This document shows positions 36,120 through 49,115 of a stretch of 64,000 nucleotides of DNA, one piece after another. The notes beneath the pieces are model-generated. The model saw nothing but the letters and a program-made list of their open reading frames with translations, did not search any database and was not told the origin of the DNA. Source of the stretch: Cladobotryum mycophilum (taxonomy: Eukaryota; Ascomycota; Sordariomycetes; Hypocreales; Hypocreaceae); assembly GCA_036429605.1 (NCBI GenBank), contig CM071591.1, positions 1,488,001-1,552,000 on the forward strand, in the 5' to 3' direction. Made by a program: the position numbers and the translations under genes. The stretch's first letter is position 1. The number at the start of each line of letters is the position of its first letter.

Positions 36120-38407
36120 TTATACTGATTGTCGCGTCTCGATCGCTGTTGTAAGCCCCACCACGTCCTTTAATTCGACCTTGGCCTTGTCATTGTCAAA
36201 CGTAGCTTCGTGTTCTCCATGATGATGAGTGTGCATGTCCAGCGTATATAATGGCACCAAGACAGCATCTTTCCGAAACAGAACCCATCTCTTGAACCAC
36301 CACGGCAGTGCTTTTGTGATTTGATACTTCATAAAGACCCGAGTTGGCACCGCAAAAATATAATCGAGCTCCTCTAGGGTCCGCTGTTTTGTCTCGGGGA
36401 GCCATAGGAAAATCATAATCAAGGCTATAACGTTGAAGAGAGAGTATAGTCCAAATGAGCCCATGACACCAAGCTTAAGGAGCATCAAGGGGAAGGTGAT
36501 GGATAGAATGGCAGCCCAGCCGAGGCATGTCGCTACCCCGAAAGCCATACCCACCTCACGATGAGATAGGGGGAACACCTCGGCTGTATAGGGGTATGGT
36601 ACGGGCCCTTCACCGGGTGAGTAAAAAGCTGCAAATAAGTAGATGAATAATGCCACCAAGCCTAGATGGGCACCGCCTTTCCCGGGGATCAGAGTGCAGA
36701 GGCCAGCAGCCAGGAGCGTCCATGACATTTGTGGAAAGGTGAATAGAAGTAGAGACCGCCGACCAAAGGTGTCAATCGTCCACACCGCAGGGAAAGCAAA
36801 GAGAAAGTTGATGAGACCAAACCCCCAAGACGCCAGGAGTGCGCCAAAGTTGCTCGCCCCGGCCTGGACGAATACCGTAGTCGAGTAAAATGCAATGATG
36901 TTGATGCCGCACATCTGTTGCGCAATCATAACGGTAAACGCAGCAAGGGTCGCTCGACGAACGCGGGGGATCGTGAAGAGTTCGATAAATCGCCTAGCAT
37001 AGTTGCCGTTGCCCATGTATTCTCTTTCCACCTCGAGCTGAACGTGAATGTAGTAGAGATCGCGGCCAGCTTGCACTGGATTGTTTCGTAGACGCAGCAA
37101 GGACTCCATAGCATCCTTGAATCGATTTTTCTTGATGTACCAACGGGGCGACTCGGGACAGAAATAGATGAGGATAATGAGCGGTACGGCGGGGATGAAG
37201 GCTGAGCCGAGCTGGTATCTCCATGCCTCCTTGCCAAACCCCATTACCGCAAGATTGGCACAGGTTCCTAGGAAAATTCCAAACGCATTCCACAACTGCC
37301 AACTCATGACTAGAGCGCCTCGAATAGGGGCGGGCGAGTTTTCGGCGGCGAAAATAGGCACTATTGATAGTCAGCTCCCTGCATCAGCTTTTCCACGAGG
37401 CCAAGATGCTTGCGCGCAACAGCTTCGCAAAGACCAAATAGGTAAGGCGCCTACTCACCAGTCGAAGCCTTGGCTCCCATTCCAATCCCAAGAAGCAGAC
37501 GACAAACCAAAAGACTCTCCCATGAATTGCAAAATGCGCTACCAATAACGGCCCACAGACAAAAATTTCCCGAAATGAAGATTGAACCTCGACGGCCAAA
37601 ATAGTTGTTGAACGGATCAGAGAGCCAGCAGCCCATAGTAGCTGTGCCGATGTACGGACCAGAATTGACAAGACCGACGATTAGTTTGTCTCGCATATTC
37701 TCTGAGCCGATACCGAAGGCTTTGGGAAAATCGAGATTTGCGCCGTTCGAACCGGTCTGATCCCAACCCTGAACTGCGGCTCCAATGGAACAAGTAATGA
37801 TGGTCATGAGGAGAGTCCTGGGCATCCGCCATTTGTGCAGAACCTCGTCGCGGAGGGCGTCGATTTCATCCTGACTTAGGGCCTCGTCGCCGGTGATGTC
37901 TTCATACCCCGTGGGATCCTGAGCTACCAATGCGCCTTTGCGAATCGTCATTCGGTGATCTTCGAGATCATGTTTGTAGCAAAACTCATCGACGTCGGCC
38001 AAAAGGCGTCGTCGCGGGATGCCGACGAGAGGGTTCTTGATTCTACACGGCGGGGTAGTGGTTAGGTTAGGTAAGGTATATTCTGGAATGCAGGTGGAGG
38101 GGCTCGCCACGTGGGATAGGTTGAAGCAAGGGAGAATGACAACATACCTCGCCTCTATATTGGCATTGAGGTTGACATGTGGATCTTGAATGCGATAGGC
38201 CGCCTCGACGGAGGCAAAAGATGATGATCGGATGTCATTGGAGGCACTGTTGGAGGCGCTGGTGAGATGAAGTCAGTAAAGTGGCGATGGTGATGATGGT
38301 ATGACCGAAAACACCATGAGGGTATCATATCAATAAGCATTTGCGACGGGCGGAATTCCGTACATTGTGATTTCGTCGACTCGACTATGAGAAGATGATG
38401 GTGACAT
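36120..38407 (-). CDS. MFS sugar transporter (Sugar_tr family)
   Basis: Plasma-membrane sugar/polyol proton symporter of the major facilitator superfamily, 659 residues. Four exons on the minus strand: 38407-38364 (44 nt), 38258-38148, 38042-37459, 37360-36120. Introns: 38259-38363 (GTACGG...CACCAG, with a CTGAC branch), 38043-38147 (GTATGT...GTGTAG), 37361-37458 (GTGAGT...CAATAG); all keep frame. The start at 38407 has a CCACCATGT context. A long cytosolic N terminus (~110 residues) precedes TM1. Signatures: [16 protein letters not shown] at TM1, [12 protein letters not shown] after TM6, DTFGRRSLL in the second half, and [15 protein letters not shown] after TM12. The tail has a His cluster. 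This subfamily is widespread in fungi; the transported sugar cannot be read from the sequence. Confidence 0.92.
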
Positions 38408-40020
38408 GGTGGTAGCAGAAGGGCACCAGAGACCAGAAAATCCGGGGAATATTATCGACAAGAAAAAAGTGTGGGGATCGCCCGATCTCCCCCTCAAAAA
38501 ACTTGGACAGGTGCTTTTGGTGCTCTGTCTTGCGTCTGCCGTCTTGCGTCTTGCTTCGTCTTCTACTGCTGCCACTGCCTACTGCAGAGCTCCGGGCGGA
38601 GGGGGGGGGAGCGTGGGAAACGTATGATACAGCCCAAATGAAGAGCCAGGATCCCTTCGTTTTTTCTTCCAATGAATACGATTCGATAATGCGAAGAGGA
38701 AGAAGGGGGAAATTGATTAGTAGTAGATGGAAAATAGGAAGGAGGAAATGAGGCGAAACCGAAGGCCGAAAGTCCAGAACTTGTCAGACGCAACGACAAG
38801 CCTCACCTCGCCTCGCCTCGCCTTGCCTTTGGCTTTTGCCTGTCCTGTCCTGTCCTATCCTGTCCCGATGCGCGCTGCGTCTGCGCAACACACCACCACC
38901 AAACAGAGAGGGAGCGGAGGGAGAGGGAGCGGACACACACACGGTAAACTAGTTGGTTGGTTCAATCAATCAAAGTCGGCTCTCGTCGATTCAAGAAAAG
39001 CGTGGAGTAAAGGGCCCGGCTCAAGGGTGGAGCGGCAGGACAAGGACCCCCAAGTATAACATCAGCCATCAGCATCAGCCATCAGCTTGTTATTGTGGGC
39101 GAGGCCCGGGGCGAGAGAGCATAGTAGTCCTCGTAGTTAATATGACAAGCAGGTTCAGGTTTGTTTGCCAAAAAGAAAAAAGAGCCCTTGCGCACTACTA
39201 TTACCACACAGTTATTTGTCTGCCAGTGGCGTTGGGCGCGCGGAAGAGCTGAGCAAATAGTAGGGAGGAGCAGGAAGAGGAGCGAGCCGTTCAGATTGGA
39301 TTGTATGTATGTTAATATTTTTTCTCTCAAATATCAGCCGTAGCGTCTGTTTCTGCAACGAAGAGGGAATAAAAACGCCTGCCTTAGCTTGGGGCTCTTT
39401 GCCTTGGCTTGGGTAGCACAAACTCCGAAGCCAAACGAGGCGAAAGAGAGATGGCGCGCCTGGAGTGAATGGGATGGGGGTTCGGGGGTGCCTTTGGTTT
39501 GACTTGGGGACGACGCCACCACCACCATTTTGCAGGGGACGGGGGAGGGGAGGGGATCCGGCGGGGGTCCGGCGCGGGCTCTTAGTTGGTGCATGTTCTC
39601 GTTGTTGATTTGATTGATGAGAACGGAGCGAACCAACAGGAAAAGGATACGATGCCGTGAGTAACCATTGGACGATGCGAATTGGATCGAATTGAGTTGG
39701 CTCAATCAATGGGATTCAATAATGAATTGAATGGCCCTTTGTTGTCGGAGCTGTTGCTTGCTTGGGGGAGACGAGCGGAGGGGAGGGATGGACAAACAAC
39801 CCATGTTTGATCATGTTGGTCTCTAATGGTTCTGGACGCCGAAATGCTGGTCATCAGATGCACCGCCCCCCATGAAACCTGAAGAAAGAAAGGTCTTGCA
39901 TTCATCAATCTCTTTCGGTTCTCCCCCCCCTCTCTCTCTTTCTCTTTCTCGCGGATCTTGAGCCGAAAAGAAAAAAGCAATAAACCTATCCCTCCCCTAC
40001 CCCCCCCCCCAGCAAGCTTA

Positions 40021-40087
40021 TTGTCTCGTTTCTTCTGCATTGTCTCGTTTCTTCTGCATTGTCTCGTTTCTTCTGCATTGTCTCGTT
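40021..40087. repeat. 19-bp tandem repeat, 3.5 copies
   Basis: Unit TTGTCTCGTTTCTTCTGCA starts at 40021, 40040 and 40059. A partial copy starts at 40078, diverging after TTGTCTCGTT. The full copies are identical, so the array is recent. Non-coding. Confidence 0.93.
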
Positions 40088-40920
40088 CGCTCGGTCGCTC
40101 ACTCACACTGACACAGCACCCAAGTAACCGATGTGATTCGATATGCGCGGGGATTAGAAAGGAAATACCACTCTGGTTTGATTCGAGAACCAGGGAGGAA
40201 TTAAAGATACTTTCGGCGTGTCCGAGAATCTGGCCCAGCACGTGGAATCTGAAATGCGATGCTACGCTGAAGTGGGAGTTCAAGTGGAGGCGACAGACTT
40301 TCCCATAGAGAAGAAGAAGAAGGAAAAAAACAAAACAATCGACTGTCAGGACTGAAGCTCTATAGGTAGGTAGCGTAGCGCAGCCGTGGCTACATTGGTA
40401 GTGGGTTATAGCTTCCAGACTTGATGCTATAGCGTTGGGTTGGGGGATGAGGTTATTTAGCTGTCCAGGTGGATGGCACGGAGTACCTGCCTTTCCGTAC
40501 AGCGCACTGCGACGCTGCAACATGGCCTGATTTGACGGCAACCCTCCCTACAGGTAGGCACTATAGGCACCTACCTAGTACCTAGTAGTACAGGTAACTT
40601 GTATAGGCAAAATGAAGCTCGCGGCGCATACGAGTCAACACGGTAGAGTCAACGCGGTAGAGTCTCATCATCAGCTCACAGTCTCAGTCTTGGAGCCCTG
40701 TCCAATCGGCTCGTATCTGCTACAGTAGCATCCATCTACTGTATGTACATGCCTAGCTACCTAGTACCTACATACAGGTAGGTGCTCATTACAATTTCGA
40801 GTGCGGAGAGTCAGACATGCCTATGCCTCGTCTCCTCCCCTGAGTAAGTACCTACCTACCGAAGTCCGCCTACGGAAAACCCCAGAAAGCAAAGTCCGCC
40901 AATTCTCTATGTGCAGGTGC

Positions 40921-40947
40921 TTTATTTTTATTTTTATTTTTATTTTT
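40921..40947. repeat. TTTTTA hexanucleotide microsatellite
   Basis: About four TATTTT/TTTTTA units. Non-coding. Confidence 0.85.
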
Positions 40948-43189
40948 GGAGTTTCTGCTCCAGCATCGGGACCCCTAACAACCCAACCTGGAAGACACAT
41001 GGAATCTATTTGGAATCTTTCAGGCTCGGGGGCACCTGTATCTGCACTGGGGGTACCCAAGTACAGTGGTTGTTCGCCCATTCAATGGATCCATAGGTCG
41101 TTTCCGTCCAATGGAAACTAACAAACAGTACGGAGTTTGTCTCCAAAGAGAAAAAAGAAAAGAAAGAAAGAAAAATGATTGTCACTATGCAGTACTAGAC
41201 ATTTACTAGCACTACCAGCGCCCAATACGAGCTTCGATTAGAGATACTTCTCTTACCTACCTATACCTAGTACAGTGTAAAATTACAGGGCTTTCTCCCT
41301 CCCTCCCCCTCTGTCTCTCTCTAAAGTCGCTGCCAAGAAAAAACAGCCCCATTCTTTTGTCTCAACGCCTCTCTGGGCTAAATTCCCATCCTCCACGCGC
41401 TGTTTTTCCGCATTTGCATCATCTTCCACCCATCCAGCCCAACGTAGTATTATTGCTCTCGTATTACCTGTCCTCGCTTGTCTCGTCTCCGTTTCACCGC
41501 AGATTTTATGTATGTCTGTCTGTTTATTAATCGACTCTCCTAAACGCATTACTCCATACATGCAAAACATTCCTTTTTTTACTTGTTTTTTTTCCTTTTG
41601 CCTGCCGCTGACGCGCAATCTTTCGTCTCTCCACCACTTTTTCAGGTTTCTGCCCACATCAGCTCCATCCAGTGTCCGGGTCGGGTCAGTCCATGTCATG
41701 CCATGTCAATGTCAGGTTCACCACCCACCACCCACCTCCCTCTCCACACGCAACCCACAACCCACAAACAACCCCATCCATCCCATTTTCCAATCGTCCA
41801 ACTTTAGTCCCCCTTCCCTGCATGCCTACCAGAAAATGCTAAATCCATCACATTGTTAACTCCAGCCATCCATCTCGGAAGCTCGAATCTCAGGACAACG
41901 ATGAACCCTAGTATGTCTTTTCCCGGGACTTGAACTGCCGAAAGAGCACCACCTCGCAACTACACGTACCCACGCAAACGCCCGTCGTATATCCTACCGA
42001 CAACCACGTCAGCCATCTGGTACAATCTTGTCTATTCTTCCCGATCAGAGAACTCCATAATGTTTGAGACTTTACAATCCGTCTACCTGATTGGGACCGA
42101 CAACCATTCAACTTAGTAATATTCCACATATTTCACACCACAAGCTACTTGTACAAGTAAGGAAATCGAATCAATCCTCTCACCGAAAGCGCCCAATAAA
42201 CCACCCTTGCATAATAATAAATGCACATAACATCACATCACGTCACATCACCTCCACAATCCAACCCAATCCTCCCTCCTCTCTCTCTCTCTTCTCTCTC
42301 TCTGCTCTCCCAACCTTTTTCATTATTTCCACAAAGTTCCACCAAGATACGCGATACGCGCGTTAGCCCGGTAGTTCATCCCCCTTCCCCCTTCCTGGTC
42401 CAATAGGGCACCCTCGTCTAATCAACCAAAACTCTTATCCAACCAAAAAGAGCTCCAAACAAAGGGGCATAATTACGATGCTTAACCCATGAATCGATCA
42501 AATAATAGCAAGAATAGCAACAAGTCCCCCGTATTGAACATAATTATGTCCCCGACAGCCGCCCTAGATCGCCCTTGGGGGATCCGCACATGTCGCTAAT
42601 CCTAGCCATTCATTAGCAAAACCTCTGTCTTAACCCTTTCTTCTTTAACAATTGAGGGTTAATTAATCTTCATTCCCACTTCCCACCGGTCAGCGAACGT
42701 AAGGGTGCGTTATAAGATGGGCCCTGCTCGCCCTAATCTATGCATGCGTAGTCAATCTCCTCCTCTCTGGTCATTTCTGATCTAGCAATGATTCCATTTT
42801 TATTTTAATTCCATAATTATCTCAAATAAAATAGTCATCCATACTTCCTGTTTCCCAATCCTTCCATACCTTATAAATATCATGCTTATACATGCATTTA
42901 CGCCGCCATCATACCTATGATCACAAACATACTATACATATACGTCCTGTCCTAAGAATGCGTCCCTTACGCCTTGGCGTGCCTGCAGAGAAAATACAGT
43001 CCTTGTCCCGCCGCCTTCGCCATCCCGATATATATCCCAAGAACGATCCGATCGCCCTTCGTGACGTGTCATACATGTGTATGGGTATATATACACAGCC
43101 ACAATCCCTAAACCACAGGCAGTCCTTTTGTTTTACTACTACCACCAACAAGAATGCAAATAGGTATCCCGTCTCGGCTCAGCCCAACC

Positions 43190-45540
43190 CTACTTTAACG
43201 ATTTCATTACTCGGGTCTGCATGTCAAAGAGCTCCTGATCCCGCCGCTCTAGTTCATCCATCAAGGCCCGGTACTTGACCTGCCACTGCTCCGAAGTCAG
43301 AGGCTCTAATTTCTTGTTCGGCATTGTTCCGTCGCCTTGGTCTGACGTTTCAGCTGCCTCTTCGGGCGACTTCTTCTTCCACATTGTCAGTGGCACACTG
43401 TGCGTCATGGTAAACTGCCCCTTGAGATTACCGAAGCGATACTGCCAGTCGAAATAATAGGTAAAAATATCCTTGGAGGTTTCAACTCGATGGCACTTTG
43501 GCCGGCTCGTCATGAGCATTTTTGCGCCGGCTAGCGCTGCCAAGTTGATTAGGAAGGCCTGAGACGACTCTGCCGACTTATACATGTGCTCCACCGTTGC
43601 GTTGGTCATGGCTGTGCATTCCTCCATGCCTGCAGGTTCTTGCCGGTTACCCTCGGGGTCAACCCAATCCGCATTATGCAGCACGTGGGTGAAATACGAT
43701 ATGAGGGGGTCCATGTTGGTTCGATCATCCATTCCCTCGAAATAATATTCGGGAACGTCCCTTACATACGCAGCCGGTGGAGGCGGGGCGGGAGCTTGAC
43801 CAGATGTGGTGGTGCCATTTGTTTCTGCAGCCGAAGCTGGAGTTGGAGCTGGAGCTGCTGCAGTTGTCTCGGTCGCTGTCGATGGCGGTTGAGGTGGGGG
43901 TGGAAGAGACGGGTCCTGGCCCGATCTCCAGCCGTTGGTATGAGTTGGATCCCGCAGGCCTCCGTGTGGCGGCAACGGTTGCGGTGGAGGGGCGGTACCG
44001 TACCCTTGCTGGCCATTCATCACCATCATTGGCGGCGATGCCAATCGAACCGACCCGCCTTGTCGTTCGGGGACTTGCAGAGATATGTTTGGTCTGGAAG
44101 GCCTTCCTGCCTCACCAGCTACCGAGCCCATCCCAGTTGGTGTGCCTAAGGGTGCGTTCGGGGGTGTAATGCCGGCTTGAACTTGTGTCTGTACTGAACT
44201 AGTCTGGCTAGAAACTGGACTATGGAGTGGGATATGTACTTGGCTCGAGTTCGGTGTGATGGGCATCATTTCCTTTAGTTCGGCCGGGTTGCTATCCGGA
44301 GTCGGTGCCCAAGAGACAGCTGAAGGATGATTCGGAGCTTCGACTGATGCGCGATTCATTGGCGGTCTGCCTCTCGTTTTCGCTGAGCCGGGATCTGACC
44401 CGCTGGGTTTCCATGCCGAAGACACATTCTTAGCGCCTCGACGATGACTCGCGATCTTCTGTTTCGAAGGTGTAACGGCTGACCGTGGCTCCAAGGCATC
44501 TTCCCAAAATGCGCTCCTTGCAGTCGGCGTCGCTGCCGAGTTGGGCCACTTGTTGATTGGCGTCGGCACAGGATCATGCAAGCCCCAGACAGCACCTCCC
44601 GACCTCGAGGGATCCATTGACAGCTGTGGAGCTCGAGGATCGGGATGGGCTGACCATGGCCCTTGCGGGCCGTCGATGGCAGACGGCGGGGATAATCGTT
44701 GCCTTTGAGCTGGGGAGTTCAAGGACTCGTCGTCGGGCCTCTTGCGGCCCCTCTTTGGTCGTATATGAGGGAGCAGGGCTCTAAGAGCCATGTCGTCTTC
44801 GACAGCGATTCCATCACGAATGGCTTGAGAAATCGGGTTGGGATCGTCCGGGATCTTGGTCCAATATTCATTAGGTATGTTCATCAGGTACTCGAAGAAG
44901 GCCTTTATGTGCATGGAGTTCATCCATTTCTAGATTGGTCAGTATCATGCAAGGCCAAAAATAGAAGGTAAGACGTTTGAAGGTAGGTTTGGAAGCTCAA
45001 CTTGTCGTAGGCTGCCACAAAAAAACCCCAAGTCCCTTTTTTTTTTCATGGGTCGGTTGTGACCTACCTTTAAACGGACACCATACTGTGCAATCTTTTG
45101 AGCGCTCTCATCTTTGCCAGGATCAGGCGGTTCGACGCCAAGTCGGGTGGTTAGCTCAGTCCAGGTCTTGATCTCTTTTTCGTAAAACTTTCTGACGAGG
45201 TCAAAGATGATAAAGGGACAGAATAGCTTCCCCCACTTCTTGGCGGGTTTCGAAAGGCTTCTCTAAGACTTTCGGTATCGGCAGCGAGTGGTAATGCCGG
45301 GTTGCAGTAGAAGATGAAGCGGACGTACGCGTCCTCGATGGTGGCGGATGTCACGTCGCGGTCTGGCAGTGTCGGTCGTACAGCAAAGCCGTGCGGATTA
45401 TTAGACTGGTTAGTGGTCGTATGCGTAGCCAGGTTACCGCCCAATCGTTGCTGTTGCTGTTGCAGCTGTTGCTGTTGCAGCTGGTGCTGCTGGTGCTGCT
45501 GTTGGTGCGATGATTGCGCCAGGATTTGGGGCGAGGACAT
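43190..45540 (-). CDS. abp2: ARS-binding protein 2 (Abp2) homologue, with one frame break
   Basis: Nuclear DNA-binding protein family named after fission yeast Abp2, which binds replication origin DNA; about 737 residues. The start at 45540 is followed by a Gln/His-rich low-complexity stretch (residues ~10-35). The Abp2 domain (~40-190) begins with TIEDAYVRFIFYCNP. Frame changes at the C5 run 45230-45234 (G5 on the coding strand): upstream ends ...RNPPRSG, and the next frame carries on with IIFDLVRKFYEKEIKTW, which is typical of the family; one extra G makes it continuous. An intron at 44930-45067 (GTAGGT...ATCTAG) joins ...VGVRLK-type sequence to KWMNSMHIKAFFEYL. The centre (~230-580) is Pro/Ser/Gln-rich and disordered; the C terminus (580-737) is conserved again and ends in a short helix. 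A replication role in this fungus is inferred from the family. Confidence 0.82.
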
Positions 45541-45950
45541 GGTAAGAGTAAATGATGAATCTCATATCTTGGGGTTCATTGTGCGATGCGCCAGAGTGTC
45601 ACGACATGAAGGTGTGTAATACGTAGGCTGGTGGTGGTGGTTGTGGTGGTGGTGTCGGCTGTTGTGTGACTGTGTGTGTGTGCGTGTGGTGGTTGATTTG
45701 ATTGAGGTGGCTCTGCAGCCAAGAGAGCATGGGGAGAATTCGAGCAGAAGCTGCAACAACCACTGAGCGGTGGACACGAGGAAACGTAGGACTTTCTTGC
45801 AGTGAGATGCACTCTTCTCCGTCTTTTTTCCTTCCCCTTCTCAGCACGATGATGGTATCATCTGGATTCGGCCAGGAATGGAAGATCCAAGATCGAAAGC
45901 GAAAGCGGGCATGACGTTCTAGATGCGAATGGAGGAGCAGGCGACCTGGA

Positions 45951-45995
45951 AGCAAGCAGTAGCAGTAGCAGTGGCAGTAGCAGCAGCAGCAGCAG
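45951..45995. repeat. AGC/AGT triplet repeat upstream of Abp2
   Basis: An imperfect AGCAGT and AGC repeat, ~15 triplets, in the promoter or leader of the Abp2 gene. A shorter GTG-type repeat lies closer to the start (45.63-45.69 kb). Confidence 0.85.
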
Positions 45996-46317
45996 TGTTA
46001 GCCGGCCGCCAGTCCAGCCCAGTCCAGCAGCGGCAGCAAGCAGGAGCAAGGACTTGTCGGGCCACAGGTCCGCGTGGGTGGGTGGCAGATTTTGGTTAGT
46101 CCCTTTGAGGTACCGCATAGTACATCTGGCAGTAGCTGTGGCGGTTTTCATTGGTGGCGGACGAGCCTTGCCCGGCTTCGTTAGCAGGCTCCCACGGGTA
46201 GCTGTACAGTACGTATTGGACCCTAAAAATAGCTAGAGCCCACTGCAACAGTTAGGTTGCAAGTATTTGAGATAGCAGGCAAGGCAAGTACCTAGTCAGT
46301 ACCGGTACCTTGAATAA

Positions 46318-46341
46318 CCAAAGAAAAGAAAAGAAAAGAAA
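46318..46341. repeat. AAAAG pentanucleotide microsatellite
   Basis: Between four and five AAAAG units in non-coding sequence. Confidence 0.85.
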
Positions 46342-48773
46342 GTCTCCCCTACCCTTTTGCAAAATGCTACTCTCTTTTCTCTCCTTGTAATTAAACACCG
46401 GCACATACACACACACACCACACAATACCATGATTATGATGCATGATCCGAGCTTCAAAATGATTCAATGCACAAAACGATTACCGTGTGCATGGACTTG
46501 CTGAAGATGTGCATTAATTATTGTTATTATTGTTATTCCTAAAGCTACTGCTGCTGCTGCTGCGACCACTTGAGACAGCCCTACGAGAAGTATTTGCATT
46601 TGCTCCCTCCCTGCTCCCTGCCTCCCTTGTTCGCGGTGGCACTCCGGACTGGTTTCTCCATTCGCTGGATTGGATAAGGTACATACACACACACACACAG
46701 ACACACACTACCTGTCTCCACATTCGGGGGCTGCCGGCATTGCTTTGTTGGTGAAGTGGTTGATTGATTGATTGATGAAGAGGAGGGTTCAGCTGTCCCC
46801 AGTTGCGAGCTGCTTGCCCAATCCTGCCAAAGCCCGGTCATTCATAGAAGCCCCTGACAGACTGGGGTGGGTGTCCTATATCCGAACCCTGTCAACCTGT
46901 CCACCTGCTTTTATTATTATCTGCTAACAGAAACTCCCCTTTCAGAGAAAAACCCATTATCAAGTACACGTATTGGCTATTTTCAAGGGTCGAGTCTTGG
47001 CAATGGAAAGCGTCCGAATCATGACCCCAAAACCTACCTTGCACGAAGTTCTGTTAATGGCTGAAGGGGAAGATGCCACAGCCCGTTGCCGGAGAAGAGA
47101 GATTGAGACAACAACTTTCGTCTCCGGCTGTCGCTGGTCAAGTGCCGTTCTCAGTTTGGTGGCGGCTCCAAACCTTATGACCTTGGTGCGTCCATCCCAT
47201 TCTCTACGAAGCAAAAGATTGGCTGTCTTGGAAGGAGTGAGACTCGGGCGAACTGGTACGTACGGAGCACTCCGTTCTACCACTTTTAGCACCTGACTTT
47301 TACTTGTACCAAGTAGTACGATGCACTTTGCTGAAGAAGCTGAAGAATGTCAAAAGGCTTCGGGATGGGCTGTCTTTTCTTTATCTCTCAACAACATGAA
47401 CAAGACAGGAAATGACTCGGACATGTCATATATCATCCAATTTACCCTCGCCGTCTTAAGTCCTAGAAACGGCTCACCTGCATGTGTCTGCTGGAGCATC
47501 TCACATACACTGTACGGTCCCAACTTCAGGGGCTGACTGGTTGGCCTGGCCTGAGATAGCCCCGTTCCAGTCGATCGGTTATTTCTATGCCATTCCTTTC
47601 ACGGCTGATATGCGTCGATCATACTTCTCATCTCACCCTCTCAGGACGTACGGATAAGTACAGTACGGTACAGTACATAAGCTCGACATTAGCCTGAGCA
47701 TGCACAAGTACCTAGGTAGTATTACTGGCATAACTTCAGCTTACATTCTCCTCTCGAATAACTGGTTCAAAAAAGAATTTGGATGATGACTCGAGAAGTT
47801 GGCTGAAAGAAATATACAGCATACATATACATGACTGATAACCAACTTCAGCACATGCAAAACCATTGCAATATCAGGTACGGAGTACACGGTGACTTTG
47901 TTTATCAATCGTTGCTTTTTTTCTTAACCCGTCTTCTCCAGTTCGACGAGCCGAAGAGCAAATGTTTAGATCACGATTTGCCGAATCAACCCCGCAAATC
48001 TGGGACGACGTTTAGCCGAAGTTGTTAAGCAGAAGACAAAAAGGCACGCCCTTGGCAAGACATGTTGAATGACGATGCTGCATCAAGAATCCAAAGCAGC
48101 AGCATGCCAAGCCATGATTAAGAATTGAACGGAATTGAATTAACAAGCAATTTATTCTAGAACGCATATAGTACAGGATCGAATCACGTGAACTCTCGGA
48201 AAGCTAACTTGGATGGGCCATGTTGAGATATCACTTTGACAGCTTACTCTAGGATAGGGCTCACAGTATTATGACTGATATCCAATCAGCCATCAAGGAA
48301 ATAGCGAAATAAGACAGCCTCATTCTACAATTCCGCTGTTTTGGAATCATCATATGATGCTATATGCATCCAATTATATGTAACATCCGATACGCCGGAC
48401 ATCTCGGTATACGATATACCGCTAAGCTCGCTTCTCTCTCTACGGAATTTGGCAGCTTGACAAAAGAAAAGGGCTTTCGGGGTTAGCACAAGTTCGCACA
48501 GATTTCGGACGAACTTGGACGCAGAAGCAAGGCATTTGTGGTTTAGTAAGCACAACACACCTTACAAATGCCCTCCAGCGAATGATCGCTCGTCTTTGTG
48601 ACGTGCTCAGAGCCCATCAGACGATTGCACATCGAGGCCTTTACCCCACGCATTGATTCATTCACCCATCGGATTTGAAATCGTGTTATACTCTGCTTTT
48701 GATAGGCAACCATTTCCGAAACGATTAGTTATTAGCCTTGGAACAGGTTGCTGAAGCTCTCTATTTGATTATC

Positions 48774-48782
48774 TATATAAAG
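48774..48782 (+). promoter_or_regulatory. TATA box of the AsaB-like gene
   Basis: TATATAAAG followed by C/T-rich and then C/A-rich leader sequence. It lies 180 bp before a first ATG (48954) and 342 bp before the more likely start (49116). Confidence 0.6.
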
Positions 48783-49115
48783 TATGGGGAGCGAGTGCTC
48801 TCCCTCTCTTGATTAATCCATCAATGCAACAAATCACATCCCATCAAAGCAGTTTTACTCTACAAGTTTTTTGATCATTTCCAACTGAGCCGATAAGAGA
48901 CAACTCTACATCTATTATATATTAACCGGAACCCCCTCTTTTTTTACTTTTATATGAGCATCGCCCTGGTCGTCAAACGAGTTCTGAACACCACAACTCA
49001 GCAACAGCTCAATTTATCATACATAACACACAAACCACTTACACTCCCAACTCCCCCATACAACAGCAGCAACAAAAACAAAAACACCTTGCACACACAA
49101 AAAAGAACTTTCACA

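Larger units (their letters stand above)
38408..43189. other. 4.8-kb gene-poor intergenic region
   Basis: No supportable gene. Contents: the transporter promoter (38.4-39.8 kb), a 19-bp tandem repeat (40021-40087), a TTTTTA microsatellite (40921-40947), several clusters of TACCTA/TAGGTA micro-repeats (40.35-41.3 kb), pyrimidine-rich + strand (41.3-42.4 kb), and an AT-rich 3' flank of the Abp2 gene (42.4-43.2 kb). Open frames in it are short and unrelated to known families. Confidence 0.55.
45541..49115. other. Gene-poor intergenic region
   Basis: Left part: promoter/leader of the Abp2 gene, with GTG and AGC repeats. Middle (46.2-48.1 kb): AAAAG, TGAT and AC microsatellites and TACCTAGG micro-repeats, with only short unconvincing open frames. 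Right part (48.1-49.1 kb): AT-rich promoter of the oxidoreductase with a TATA box. No RNA gene recognised. Confidence 0.55.

Noticed and set aside
41915..41965. tRNA-like T-arm (minus strand GTTCAAGTCCCG)
   Set aside because: Flanking bases do not form the T stem, and no acceptor, D or anticodon arm could be matched.
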